This document shows, one piece after another, positions 17,556 to 26,753 of a stretch of 64,000 bases of DNA. Under the pieces are notes generated by a model. The model was given only the letters and a program-made list of their open reading frames with translations, was not told where the DNA came from and did not search any database. The position numbers and the translations under genes are program-made. Source of the DNA: JAGHAJ01 sp964559865 [NCBI: uncultured Synergistota bacterium] (GTDB lineage: Bacteria > Synergistota > JAGHAJ01); contig CAZLJD010000013.1 in NCBI GenBank assembly GCA_964559865.1, positions 18,008 through 82,007 of the forward strand, written 5' to 3'. Position 1 is the stretch's first letter; every line of letters starts with the position of its first letter.

Positions 17556-19439
17556 CTAATCTACCATTAACGGATCTACAATAACAGTAACCCTTATTTT
17601 CCCCTCGTTAACAAGAATATCATAATACTTTTCCTTTATCAAGTCATGAAGTCTTGTCCAGCTAACATCCTTCAACACAAGTCTCCATCTATAATATCCT
17701 CTGAGTTTCGAGGGAATAGGTCTTACAGGACCAAGCACCGAAATATCGTATCTTGAAAGCTCTGCATGTATACCTTCTGCTACACTTTTTGCTTCATTGT
17801 CTTCCCTCCCCTTTATCTCGATCACCGCAATGTACGAAAACGGCGGATAAGAAAGCTCTTTCCTGTTGGCAAGTTCATATCTATAGAATCTCCACTTCTG
17901 CTGCGCATAGAAGAACCTCACTATAGGGTAAGTAGGATTGAATGTCTGGAGGATTAATTGTCCATCATCTTTTACAAACTCAAGCAGCCTATCAAATATC
18001 CTGAAGCTCCTCTCACCCGACCGAAAATCTGGCATGTTAAAAAGACCATCTGCATAAACAACAGAGACATTCTCCACTTGGTAATCTATAAGGTACGACA
18101 GAAACAAAACAGTAGAGACAAGTATCTTCACCTTGTTTTCCTTAAAAGCATTTATTACACTTACTATTTCTCTCTTCTTAAGGGTAGAATCGATATACGC
18201 TGTATTAACATTAGGAAATCTTGTAGCAAGCACCTCATAAACTTGCTCCACACCAGCAGAATAGGTGAGCCAGTTAGTACCCCCGCACACGGGACACACA
18301 TTTGGAACACTCTCGGTATACCCACAATAGTTACATCTCAACTCTCTGGTCCTCTCTTTATAAAATGTAAGCGAGACGCTACAATTTGGACACTTAGGAA
18401 CAAATCCACAGTCACCACATATAATAAAGCCTGCATAACCTTTCCTGTTAACAAGTAATATTGATTGCCCACCCTTTCTTAAAACACGCTCTACTGTCTC
18501 CACTACACAGCTACTTATTACCCCTTTCCTATTCGAAGTTCTCATATCCACAATATTTATTCTACCAAGCCTGGGCCTTTTGCTTCCTCTTCTCTTGTCA
18601 AACACATAAAACCCCTTAGCTGCCTTAAAAACAGTTTCTACAAGTGGGACACTATCACCCAAAACAACCTTGCATCCCTGGATAGATGCCCTCTTTATAG
18701 CAACATCTCTGGCATTGTAAAACGGCACCCTGCTTTGCCAGTAGCTTTCACTTGCTTCCTCATCGACAATGATAAGACCTAAATCACCGGTGGGTGCAAA
18801 CACAACAGACCTGCTACCAAGTACGACCCTCTTACTTCCATCTCTCACAGAAAGCCAATTTCGACGCACTTGCGAAGCTGTCCACACTGCAATTACACTC
18901 TCCGGTATAACATCTCTAAGTCTCTCATATACATAGTTAATGAGATTCTTGTCTGGAAGCATCACTATGACCTGCCTACCAAAATCTAATTCTTCTTTTA
19001 TCATCTCTACATACGCATCTACCCTATTTTCCTTTCGATTCATAAACACAACGGGTTTATTGCCATCTTCATCAGGAGTTCTATCTCTTGCACTACCCAT
19101 TACAGGAGGAACGGTAGGGGGAAATACAGTAGCAAGAATCATCCCCAACGGTGAGAAGTAATACTCTCCTACCCATTCTACCAGCTCTTCAAGGCTACGA
19201 GGTAGGGGAGACCCACTATCTACTACTTCCTTTATCATCTTTATCCTTTCAACATTTATGTCAAGAGAGCCTTCATCTCTTAACCTAACGATCCATCCTA
19301 TGTCATCCCTATGGCCCAAGGATACCTTAACGCGTACACCGAACGATCCTTTATCTAAAGAGACATCCGGAGGTAAAAGGTAAGTATACGAGGTCCATAG
19401 GGGTCTGTTTACAACAACATCTGCAAACATCAGACACAA
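17556..19439 (-). CDS. priA: Primosomal protein PriA, helicase motifs degenerate
   Basis: PriA homologue of at most 627 residues, against roughly 730-800 for the family. The N-terminal 3'-DNA-end-binding domain is recognisable, all eight zinc-binding cysteines are kept (341, 344, 350, 353, 369, 372, 382, 385), and the C-terminal domain (LSYPPFSYIAVIEI, VLGPVRPIPSKLRGYYRWRL) aligns well. The ATPase is eroded: the Walker A region (about 131-141) reads MNRKENRVD instead of GVTGSGKT, DEEH is DEEAS, GSATP is GDSVP, the GTQM motif is STVL, and the arginine-finger motif AGRAGR is missing. The winged-helix domain is also apparently absent. It probably serves as a non-helicase replication-restart loader. 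The start is TTG 19439 or ATG 19430. Confidence 0.85.
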   Translation of the reverse strand: MCLMFADVVVNRPLWTSYTYLLPPDVSLDKGSFGVRVKVSLGHRDDIGWIVRLRDEGSLDINVERIKMIKEVVDSGSPLPRSLEELVEWVGEYYFSPLGMILATVFPPTVPPVMGSARDRTPDEDGNKPVVFMNRKENRVDAYVEMIKEELDFGRQVIVMLPDKNLINYVYERLRDVIPESVIAVWTASQVRRNWLSVRDGSKRVVLGSRSVVFAPTGDLGLIIVDEEASESYWQSRVPFYNARDVAIKRASIQGCKVVLGDSVPLVETVFKAAKGFYVFDKRRGSKRPRLGRINIVDMRTSNRKGVISSCVVETVERVLRKGGQSILLVNRKGYAGFIICGDCGFVPKCPNCSVSLTFYKERTRELRCNYCGYTESVPNVCPVCGGTNWLTYSAGVEQVYEVLATRFPNVNTAYIDSTLKKREIVSVINAFKENKVKILVSTVLFLSYLIDYQVENVSVVYADGLFNMPDFRSGERSFRIFDRLLEFVKDDGQLILQTFNPTYPIVRFFYAQQKWRFYRYELANRKELSYPPFSYIAVIEIKGREDNEAKSVAEGIHAELSRYDISVLGPVRPIPSKLRGYYRWRLVLKDVSWTRLHDLIKEKYYDILVNEGKIRVTVIVDPLMVD

Positions 19440-19440
19440 C

Positions 19441-20646
19441 TTACAGTAGCTTTACTACCTTGTCGATTATAAATTCCGCTACATCTTCCTTGCTCAATCT
19501 TCCTGAGGTATAAGAATTTCCATCTCTTAGAATAACTGTAACCTCATTGAAGTCACTTCCAAATGCAGAGAAATCCCCAGCAATTTTGTTTGCAACTATC
19601 ATATCCATATCCTTTGCTTTCATCTTCTCCACAGCATTCTCGATGAGATTTTCACTCTCAGCAGCAAAACCAACTACAATCTTACTACCTTTTCGTAAAG
19701 CTACCTCTCTAAGTATATCAGCAGTGGGTTCGAGTATCAGTGAAAGTGTACTTTTATCAACTTTTTTTATCTTGTGTTTTGAGGTCCGTGACGGCTTAAA
19801 GTCTGCAACTGCTGCAGCCATAAAAAGGATATCCGCACCTTCAAAGTATGTAAGAACAGCATCTCTCATCTCTGAAGCACTTCTTACCCCAACAAATTCA
19901 ACGCCAAACGGGGGTTCAAGTTCAGTAGGCCCACTTACAAGCGTAACCTTTGCACCCCATCGCCTTGCCACTCTGGCAAGCCAATACCCCATTTTACCAG
20001 AAGAATAATTAGATATATATCTTACTGGATCTATAGGTTCCACCGTCCGTGACGCAGTAACAAGAACATGTTTCCCACTCAGCGCTTTCTCTCTATGTAA
20101 CAAGCAGAAAATCTCTTCCATAATCACAGGGAGATCTATCAACCTACCCTCACCCTTTTCACCACATGCAAGCTCACCACTAACAGGACCAACTACATGG
20201 TAGCCATAAGAAAGCAAAGTAGAGAGATTCTTCTGAGTAGCAGAATGTCTCCACATTCCGACGTTCATTGCAGGGGCAATAAGCACAGGTATACCCCTTG
20301 CCGCCAACACTACAGCAGTTAACAGCTTATTTGCATAGCCTTGCGCAAGCTCAGCCATGATCTGAGCCGTAGCAGGTGCTATAACAATAATGTTTATATT
20401 CTCCGCCTTTCTCACATGCGGTATCTTGTATGCCTCATCATCAAAGTCGAATTCTCCACTTATTACCCTTTTGCCCGAGATTGTTGCCAAAGTGAGAGGT
20501 GCAATAAATGCCTTTGCCTCCTCTGTCATAACTACATCAACATCAAACCCCGATTTGACCATCAACCTCAGGAGTTCTGCAGACTTATATGCAGCTATGC
20601 TACCTGTGACACCCAGCAGTACTTTATTGCCCTTCAGGTATTTCAT
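19441..20646 (-). CDS. coaBC: Phosphopantothenoylcysteine decarboxylase/synthetase
   Basis: Bifunctional coenzyme A enzyme of about 401 residues that couples cysteine to 4'-phosphopantothenate and decarboxylates the product. KVLLGVTGSIAAYK, the catalytic His in PHVRKAE, the PAMNVGMW motif and the ACGEKGEGRL flap belong to CoaC. The CoaB part has VTASRTVEPIDPVRYISNYSSG, AAAVADF and the KIKK segment. The chosen ATG gives the canonical N-terminus MKYLKGNK; a TTG at 20667 is in frame. It overlaps rpoZ by 23 bp. Confidence 0.93.
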   Translation of the reverse strand: MKYLKGNKVLLGVTGSIAAYKSAELLRLMVKSGFDVDVVMTEEAKAFIAPLTLATISGKRVISGEFDFDDEAYKIPHVRKAENINIIVIAPATAQIMAELAQGYANKLLTAVVLAARGIPVLIAPAMNVGMWRHSATQKNLSTLLSYGYHVVGPVSGELACGEKGEGRLIDLPVIMEEIFCLLHREKALSGKHVLVTASRTVEPIDPVRYISNYSSGKMGYWLARVARRWGAKVTLVSGPTELEPPFGVEFVGVRSASEMRDAVLTYFEGADILFMAAAVADFKPSRTSKHKIKKVDKSTLSLILEPTADILREVALRKGSKIVVGFAAESENLIENAVEKMKAKDMDMIVANKIAGDFSAFGSDFNEVTVILRDGNSYTSGRLSKEDVAEFIIDKVVKLL

Positions 20647-20806
20647 ACTCCAGTTTGCCCTCTTCAAACTCTTTTAGCGCCAAAACAACAGGCTTATGAG
20701 AGGTAATCCCCATAATCTTATCCTTCGCCATTCTCTCACTTATCTGCTTTGCCCTCTTGGCAATAACCACCGTCAACAGATACCTGTTATCACGAATGTT
20801 ATTCAC
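20624..20806 (-). CDS. rpoZ: RNA polymerase omega subunit
   Basis: Omega subunit of 60 residues, short but normal for this kind of gene order. It shows NRYLLTVVIAKRAKQI and the KPVVLALKEFEEGKLEYE end that define the family. The GTG start overlaps the gmk stop by 4 bp (GTGA). The gmk-rpoZ-coaBC-priA order is widely conserved in bacteria. Confidence 0.93.
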   Translation of the reverse strand: MNNIRDNRYLLTVVIAKRAKQISERMAKDKIMGITSHKPVVLALKEFEEGKLEYEIPEGQ

Positions 20807-21378
20807 ATTAAAACCCCCCTTTCTTTCTGCACAATCTTTACAAGTTCGCCAGTTGCCGTATCCACATCGTCATTGACTATGCAGTAATCGTATGCATCTT
20901 CCATAGTAAGTTCCTTTTCTGCTGTTTCCAGTCTGACTTTCATTTCCTGTTCATTCTCCGTTGAACGCTTCTTCAATCTGTCTATTAGCGATTTCCTTGA
21001 AGGTGGCTTTATAAACACCAGTACACTCTCGGGAAACATCTCTTTCACACGGATTGCCCCCTGAACATCCAATTCAAGCAACACATCTCTTCCCTGTGAT
21101 ATCAAGTCTTCTACCCATTTTTTAGGTGTTCCATACCAGTGATTATGCACATAAGCCCATTCCAAAAGCTCTTCATTCTCTATCATCCTCTTGAACTCTT
21201 CTTCAGAGACAAAAAAGTAGTCCTTCCCTTCTTCCTCTCCTTCCCTACGCTTCCTCGTAGTAACAGAAACAGAATAACTTATGTCCGGTACTTTCCTCAA
21301 TAAGGCCCTTATAAGGGTACCCTTACCAGCACCAGAAGGTCCAGAAACAACAAATATTTTACCCTTCCTCTGGTTCAT
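20803..21378 (-). CDS. gmk: Guanylate kinase
   Basis: Guanylate kinase of 191 residues, phosphorylating GMP to GDP. The P-loop is GPSGAGKGT (14-22), then SVSVTTRKRREGEEEGKDYFFV, WAYVHNHWYGTP and LLELDVQGA, which line the GMP site. It starts within the end of the remA-like gene (20-bp overlap) and overlaps rpoZ by 4 bp. Confidence 0.95.
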   Translation of the reverse strand: MNQRKGKIFVVSGPSGAGKGTLIRALLRKVPDISYSVSVTTRKRREGEEEGKDYFFVSEEEFKRMIENEELLEWAYVHNHWYGTPKKWVEDLISQGRDVLLELDVQGAIRVKEMFPESVLVFIKPPSRKSLIDRLKKRSTENEQEMKVRLETAEKELTMEDAYDYCIVNDDVDTATGELVKIVQKERGVLM

Positions 21379-21631
21379 TACTATTTATCCTACCAGAGAT
21401 AGTGTCTGAGTGCAAAGCGGAAAGTATTATATGCCCACTATCCATAATAATAATGGACCTCGTGCGTCTTCCGTGCGTAACATCAATGAGTTTACCATTG
21501 TCCCTTGCTTCTTCTTTTATTTTCTTTATGGGGGAAGAATTAGAGCTCACAACTGCGATTATCCTATTCGCAGATACCATACTACCAAATCCAACATTTA
21601 TGAATCTTATAGCCACAATCAATCCCTCCAT
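21359..21631 (-). CDS. remA: RemA/DUF370-family regulator
   Basis: Protein of 90 residues of the DUF370 family. Its conserved core is INVGFGSMVSANRIIAVVS, KEEARDNGKLIDVTHGRRTRS and IIIMDSGHIILSAL. In Bacillus the homologue RemA is a DNA-binding activator of biofilm genes; here the target is unknown. It sits in the conserved yicC-remA-gmk-rpoZ string, abutting yicC at one shared base. Confidence 0.9.
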   Translation of the reverse strand: MEGLIVAIRFINVGFGSMVSANRIIAVVSSNSSPIKKIKEEARDNGKLIDVTHGRRTRSIIIMDSGHIILSALHSDTISGRINSNEPEEG

Positions 21632-22497
21632 TATAATATATTCTGTGCCTGTTCCCTTATCCTCTCAAGTTCCGACTTTATGTCTATAACAACATCCACT
21701 ATCTCTGAAGCACTACTTTTACTCCCAATCGTATTGATTTCTCTTAACATCTCTTGGAGAATAAAATTCATATCCTTACCCACAGGACTATCCAAGTTCA
21801 ATATATCTCTGAACCTTTTAATATGCACACCAAGTCTAACTATCTCTTCTGTAACATCACCTCTACCCAACAACTCAGAAACCACACTCGAAACATCTAA
21901 AGAGTTTACATCCTCCTGCAACAAAGAACTTAATTTCTGCCTTAACTCCCCCTTTTTATCCTCATACCACTCCCGATAAAGGATCTCCACTTCCCTAACC
22001 ATGTCCTCCACTCTATCCAATCTTTTTGCTATATCTTCTACAAGTCTCTTACCTTCACTTAGCTGAGACCCCAGAAGCGCATCTACCGCAACATCTACTG
22101 CACGGCTCACGCATTCCCATTTGGGGTCTCCATCGTAATTTGCAGAGTAATAAGGCAAAATAGGAAACACTTCCCCTAATGAAGGTACAGACCATCTCCT
22201 GCTTTTACTTAATTTTATCACACTTTCGTAGACCCTCGCTACGGTCAGTAGAAACTCTTCCTCAGAAGTATTATCTCTAAACTGTCTCTTTATACTGACT
22301 TTTACCTTTCCCCTCTTAATTTTCTCAGTAACTGCTTTTCTTATCCTGTGTTCAAGCTCCAAGGAACCGTTATAAACGAAAACAGATACATCTATAAATT
22401 TACTATTGAGTGACATCATCTCCAGTACATATTCATGCCCACCACACCAAAATTCAATTTTGCTGAACCCCGTCATACTCCGTATGCCCAAGCACAT
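21631..22497 (-). CDS. yicC: YicC-family endoribonuclease
   Basis: YicC/YloC family protein of about 288 residues; members have been described as endoribonucleases. It shows the N-terminal IRSMTGFS, ELEHRIRKAVTEKIKRGKV, and the C-terminal LDSPVGKDMNFILQEMLREINTIGSKS block. The ATG at 22497 lies only one base after GGAGG; the TTG at 22491 has better spacing and gives the standard M-G-I-R-S-M-T-G-F start, so it may be the true one. It overlaps hflX by about 40 bp. Confidence 0.9.
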   Translation of the reverse strand: MCLGIRSMTGFSKIEFWCGGHEYVLEMMSLNSKFIDVSVFVYNGSLELEHRIRKAVTEKIKRGKVKVSIKRQFRDNTSEEEFLLTVARVYESVIKLSKSRRWSVPSLGEVFPILPYYSANYDGDPKWECVSRAVDVAVDALLGSQLSEGKRLVEDIAKRLDRVEDMVREVEILYREWYEDKKGELRQKLSSLLQEDVNSLDVSSVVSELLGRGDVTEEIVRLGVHIKRFRDILNLDSPVGKDMNFILQEMLREINTIGSKSSASEIVDVVIDIKSELERIREQAQNIL

Positions 22498-23581
22498 TCC
22501 TCCCGTATCCCGAAAAGAAGCGTTTAAAAAGTTTTCTTCTTAAAACATCAAGATTATAACCTTTCAAGGCAGATATTGCAATAGACCCCGGATACCTGCT
22601 TATAAGGTTATTGATGCTCTCCACATCGAGTAAATCTACCTTGTTAAAAACGACCCATCTCTCTTTTCCAAGTAAATCAAGCTCTTTAAGGATCTCCTCC
22701 ACTGCCACCATGTAACCCTCAATGTCGTCAACTGAGGCATCAACTACCTCAAGAAGCAAGTCTGCATATCTGAGCTCCTCCAATGTAGCCCTGAATGCTG
22801 AAACAAGGTTCGTTGGCAACCTCCTTATGAAACCAACCGTATCACTAACAAGAACACACTTTCCCTCTCCAACATATACTCTCCTGGTCAAAGGGTCAAG
22901 CGTAGAAAAGAGCCTGTCTTCTATATAAACATCCGCCTTAGACAACGCAGCAAGTAATGTTGACTTTCCAGAATTTGTATATCCGACAAGTGAGACCATT
23001 GGGTTTCCATACTTCCTCCTATTCCTCCTCTGCAAATTTCTCCTTTTTTCTATCTCCTTCAATTCCTTAGAAATACGGGAAAGCCTTCTCCTAATAGCCC
23101 TTCTATCTACCTCAAGCTTCTGTTCACCAGGTCCCCTGGTACCAATACCTCCACCAAGTCTTGACATCTCCGCACCTATACCTTTTAATCGGGATAACCT
23201 GTAAGAAAGCTGCGCCCACATCACCTGGAGTCTTGCTTCTTTAGTCCTAGCATGCTGAGCAAAAATATCCATAATGAGTTCAACCCTATCTATTACCTTC
23301 GTTCCTAAAAGCCTTTCAAGATTTCTCTTCTGGCTACCTGAAATAGCAAGGTTAAAAATAACCAAATCCACTTCATTATCCTCCACCAACTCTTTTATCT
23401 CCTTTAGCTTACCATTCCCAACGACAGTAGCAGGATCAATGTTTTTCCTGACTTGCATAGTGCTTAAAACAACCTCTCCACCTGCTGAATCTACTAATAA
23501 TTTAAGTTCATCCATTAGCTCCTTTTCCTCTCCAACTCTATCAGGTTCACAGACACCCACTATCAAGACCCTTTCCTTCAA
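22454..23581 (-). CDS. hflX: Ribosome-associated GTPase HflX
   Basis: HflX GTPase of 375 residues that rescues or splits stalled ribosomes. The N-terminal glycine-containing domain ends in SRLGGGIGTRGPGEQKLEVDRR, followed by a coiled linker and the G domain with GYTNSGKSTLLAAL, DTVGFIRRLP and NKVD. It overlaps plsC by 4 bp and yicC by about 40 bp. Confidence 0.95.
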   Translation of the reverse strand: MKERVLIVGVCEPDRVGEEKELMDELKLLVDSAGGEVVLSTMQVRKNIDPATVVGNGKLKEIKELVEDNEVDLVIFNLAISGSQKRNLERLLGTKVIDRVELIMDIFAQHARTKEARLQVMWAQLSYRLSRLKGIGAEMSRLGGGIGTRGPGEQKLEVDRRAIRRRLSRISKELKEIEKRRNLQRRNRRKYGNPMVSLVGYTNSGKSTLLAALSKADVYIEDRLFSTLDPLTRRVYVGEGKCVLVSDTVGFIRRLPTNLVSAFRATLEELRYADLLLEVVDASVDDIEGYMVAVEEILKELDLLGKERWVVFNKVDLLDVESINNLISRYPGSIAISALKGYNLDVLRRKLFKRFFSGYGRNVLGHTEYDGVQQN

Positions 23582-24219
23582 CTCTTTACTAATCTTATAA
23601 TCTCCCTCCTCATAGCACTTGATAGCTCTTTCATAGATTCTCTGTCAGCCTCCAACTTCTCCTTAGGGTCACGATCTAACAATTCCACAGGAGAGTTCAC
23701 CAATCTTGTCTTGACAGATATTCTTCTCCACACCCTCGGGAAGCGAGCACCCCGGGGCAAGACGCTAAATGTTCCTCTTATACCAACCATCAGGATTGGT
23801 GTATTTACCTTCAATGCAATGTAAGATGCTCCATCAAGAAACTCAGCAACCTCCCCTGTGTAACTCCTTGTACCTTCAGGGAAAATACACACCGCATTTC
23901 CCTCTCGAAGCAGCTTCATTGCTAACCTAATTGCCCCTACGCTCTCAATATCCTCTCTCAAAGGCACAGCACCAAGATTTCTTATGAGAAATCTCAAAAT
24001 TGGGACATGAAAGAGTTCTTCCTTTGCAAAGAACCGCACCGTACGAGGGACAGCGCAACCAACAACCGGCGGATCAAAATAGCTACAGTGGTTAGCTACA
24101 ATAAGAAGAGGTCCCCTCTCGGGTATTGCATTAATGTGTTCCACCTTAAAGAACCATAATAGTTTCAGAAGCATAGTTACTACAACTTTTGCAAACCAGT
24201 AAAACCACCCAAGCTTCAT
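23578..24219 (-). CDS. plsC: 1-acyl-sn-glycerol-3-phosphate acyltransferase
   Basis: Membrane-associated acyltransferase of 213 residues that acylates lysophosphatidic acid to phosphatidic acid. A hydrophobic N-terminus is followed by the catalytic NHCSYFDPP (HX4D form), the FPEGTRS glycerol-phosphate site and the later PILMVGIRG strand. It overlaps cmk by 4 bp at its start and hflX by 4 bp at its end. Confidence 0.92.
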   Translation of the reverse strand: MKLGWFYWFAKVVVTMLLKLLWFFKVEHINAIPERGPLLIVANHCSYFDPPVVGCAVPRTVRFFAKEELFHVPILRFLIRNLGAVPLREDIESVGAIRLAMKLLREGNAVCIFPEGTRSYTGEVAEFLDGASYIALKVNTPILMVGIRGTFSVLPRGARFPRVWRRISVKTRLVNSPVELLDRDPKEKLEADRESMKELSSAMRREIIRLVKS

Positions 24220-24866
24220 ATCTTATTCACGAGGTCTACAATCCTATCTACTACCTCTTCCACAGAAAGTTCCGTTGTATCTATAACAACAGCATCAGGG
24301 GAAACTATAAGAGGAGCATACTCTCTCCCTTTGTCCTTCTCATCCCTACGGATAATATCTTTCTTTATTTCCTCTAATGTAATTCCACTTATACCCTTTT
24401 GGAGGAGCTCTTCAAATCTCCTCCTTGCCCGCTCATCCACAGAGGCGTCCAAATACACTTTAAGGTCGGCATCCTTAAAAACAACAGTAGTAGTATCCCT
24501 TCCCTCTACAACAATATCACAATGTCTCCTTGCTATCTTTCTCTCTACCTGCGTTGCATAGTCTCTAACATAGCGAAGTGCAGCAATATCCGAGACATAA
24601 CTATCAACAACGGGCGTTCTAATCTCATCCCCCACCTTATAAGAATTTACCACAAGACTACCATCGATAATATCTATTTCTACTCCTAAAAGCTCTTGCT
24701 GAAAGCTATACCCTTCCCTTTCGGGGTAACCATTTTTGAGAAAATACCATGTAATAGCCCTAAATATAGCACCTGTATCCAAAAATGTCCACCCTAACCT
24801 TTCAGCAAGCCTCCTTGCCACCGTACTCTTGCCCGCACCCGCAGGACCATCTATTGCCACAATCAT
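24216..24866 (-). CDS. cmk: Cytidylate kinase
   Basis: CMP/dCMP kinase of 216 residues. The P-loop is GPAGAGKSTVARRLA, DTGAIFRAIT follows, and VVEGRDTTTVVFKDADLKVYLDAS is the lid-side signature. Note GRDTTT where most Cmk proteins have GRDIGT; the substitution may be neutral. It overlaps the HDOD gene and plsC by 4 bp each, pointing to translational coupling. Confidence 0.94.
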   Translation of the reverse strand: MIVAIDGPAGAGKSTVARRLAERLGWTFLDTGAIFRAITWYFLKNGYPEREGYSFQQELLGVEIDIIDGSLVVNSYKVGDEIRTPVVDSYVSDIAALRYVRDYATQVERKIARRHCDIVVEGRDTTTVVFKDADLKVYLDASVDERARRRFEELLQKGISGITLEEIKKDIIRRDEKDKGREYAPLIVSPDAVVIDTTELSVEEVVDRIVDLVNKI

Positions 24867-25726
24867 ACTTCCAACTCCATATCACCGCTGGCTACCATAT
24901 CGCTAACTTCCATAACCAGATTATCTATGCCATCAGAAAGACCTATCTTTTCAAGCACCTCTCCATTCAGCGGGTAAAGGAGTCCATCTACTCCTAACCC
25001 CACTCCCATCATAAGGCATACTGCATCCGCTACATGCGTAATACCAGTTAAAACAAAATGTTCTTTGGCCATATCTGGTCTGTGATGATACCCTATAGCT
25101 TCTACAAGTGACTCTGGAAAGTTCCACTTTTGTGCAATTCTCATTCCTATCTCTGCATGGTCCACACCAAATATCTCCTTCTCCGCATCCATAAAGGGTA
25201 TCTTCCTCTCACTAACAGCTCTTTCTATAAGAGTATAGCCAAACTTCACATATTGGCTAAGAACTATCTTCCCTATATCATGCATAAGACCTGCAATAAA
25301 TGCCTCTTCCTCGTCTCTATAGCGAATCTTCAAGGCAGTGTAACGTGCAACAAAGGCAGCACACACAGAATGCCTCCAGAGTTCTCCCTTCTCTAATGCG
25401 TATCCTTCAAGCTCTTTATTCATTAAGTTATACACAGATGACGCAAGTAGTAAGCTCTTCAAAGTCTTAAATCCCAATATCACTATAGCTTCACTAAGAG
25501 TAGAAATCCTCTTAGAATAGCCATAATATGCAGAATTCGCAAGCTTTAGCACTTTTGCAGTAAGCCCCTGGTCAAGACTCACCACTTTCACCACATCACT
25601 GGCACTGGAACGAGCATCTCTGATAAGTTCTAATGCCTTCACCACCGCATGAGGAAGTGGTGGTATATCTCTAACCTTATTGACTATCTTTTCAACTAAA
25701 GGGTTTACCCCATTCGCCAAACGCAT
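24863..25726 (-). CDS. HDOD-domain signalling protein
   Basis: Single-domain HDOD protein of 287 residues. The opening segment IPPLPHAVVKALELIRD and the DQGLTAKVLKLANSAYYGY block mark the family. HSVCAAF, GLMHDIGKIVL, DHAEIG and YHHRPD retain most histidines and aspartates of the HD superfamily, so residual phosphohydrolase or metal binding is possible. HDOD proteins are usually signalling adaptors, for example in nucleotide-messenger or stress responses. It lies between trpS and cmk; the specific role is unknown. Confidence 0.85.
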   Translation of the reverse strand: MRLANGVNPLVEKIVNKVRDIPPLPHAVVKALELIRDARSSASDVVKVVSLDQGLTAKVLKLANSAYYGYSKRISTLSEAIVILGFKTLKSLLLASSVYNLMNKELEGYALEKGELWRHSVCAAFVARYTALKIRYRDEEEAFIAGLMHDIGKIVLSQYVKFGYTLIERAVSERKIPFMDAEKEIFGVDHAEIGMRIAQKWNFPESLVEAIGYHHRPDMAKEHFVLTGITHVADAVCLMMGVGLGVDGLLYPLNGEVLEKIGLSDGIDNLVMEVSDMVASGDMELEV

Positions 25727-25741
25727 TCCCCCCCTTCTCAG

Positions 25742-26743
25742 CTAAACCCCAATACCTATGCCCATAGCTACCTTAACCTCCACCATGGTAGAGGAAGCTA
25801 CTTCCTGTGCCTTTTTCATACCTTCAGTAAGTATATCTCTAAGGGTAGCCTCATCTCTTTCGTACTCCTTACGCCTATTCTGTATAGGCTCAAGGTATTC
25901 AAATATCCACTTCAAAAGTCTCCTCTTGCAATCTACACAACCTATCCCTGCTCTCCTGCACTCAGTATTTATCATCTCTATTTCCTGGCCATCTCTGTTA
26001 AATATTTTGTGATACATAAATACTGCACATATATCTGGATTTCCCGGGTCTTTTCTTCGCTTTCTCGCAGGGTCTGTGAACATACCCATTATCTTCGTCT
26101 GTATCGTATCAAAGTCATCCGCTATATCTATGGCATTTCCGTAACTCTTACTCATCTTTCTACCGTCTGTACCCGGGAGTTTGGACACCTTAGTAAACTT
26201 AGCCTGAGGTATGGGAAACACATCCCCATAAAAGTAATTGAACCTCCTGGCTATCTCCCTCGTAAGCTCAAGGTGTGCAGACTGATCTTCCCCAACAGGT
26301 ACAACCTCAGCCTTATAGAGAAGTATATCAGACGCCATTAGCACAGGGTATCCAAGGAATCCGTAAGTAAAAAGATCTCTACCCTCTATCTGTCTTAACT
26401 GTTCTTTATATGTGGGATTCCTTTCAAGCCACGGTAAAGGTGTTACCATGGAAAGTGCCAAGTGTAGTTCCGCATGTCCAGAAACAGAAGACTGCAGAAA
26501 AACTACACTTTTGTTTGGATCTATACCTACAGCCAACCAGTCAAGCAAAAGCTCTTTTATATTCTGTCTTATTTTCGAACTATCCTCATAGTCAGTCGTT
26601 AGTGCGTGCCAATCAACTATACAATAATAACAGTTAAACTCATCCTGAAAGTTTACCCAATTTTCTAAAGCCCCAAATAGATGTCCCAAGTGCAATCTAC
26701 CAGTAGGTCTCATACCACTAAAGACAGTCTTCTTAACCTTCAT
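25742..26743 (-). CDS. trpS: Tryptophanyl-tRNA synthetase
   Basis: Class I aminoacyl-tRNA synthetase of 333 residues charging tRNA-Trp. SGMRPTGRLHLGHLFGAL holds the HIGH-type motif (HLGH), CYYCIVDWHALT and the GEDQSAHLELTREIARRFN block build the active site, and GRKMSKSYGN is the KMSKS loop. The gene is 10 bp after the FtsB-like gene. Confidence 0.95.
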   Translation of the reverse strand: MKVKKTVFSGMRPTGRLHLGHLFGALENWVNFQDEFNCYYCIVDWHALTTDYEDSSKIRQNIKELLLDWLAVGIDPNKSVVFLQSSVSGHAELHLALSMVTPLPWLERNPTYKEQLRQIEGRDLFTYGFLGYPVLMASDILLYKAEVVPVGEDQSAHLELTREIARRFNYFYGDVFPIPQAKFTKVSKLPGTDGRKMSKSYGNAIDIADDFDTIQTKIMGMFTDPARKRRKDPGNPDICAVFMYHKIFNRDGQEIEMINTECRRAGIGCVDCKRRLLKWIFEYLEPIQNRRKEYERDEATLRDILTEGMKKAQEVASSTMVEVKVAMGIGIGV

Positions 26744-26753
26744 TTGTTATCCC

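Noticed and set aside
17556-19439. PriA as a frameshifted or truncated pseudogene
   Set aside because: The frame is unbroken, length loss is confined to the winged-helix region, all zinc cysteines and the C-terminus are conserved, and the gene is packed in an operon. Degeneration of function is more likely than decay.
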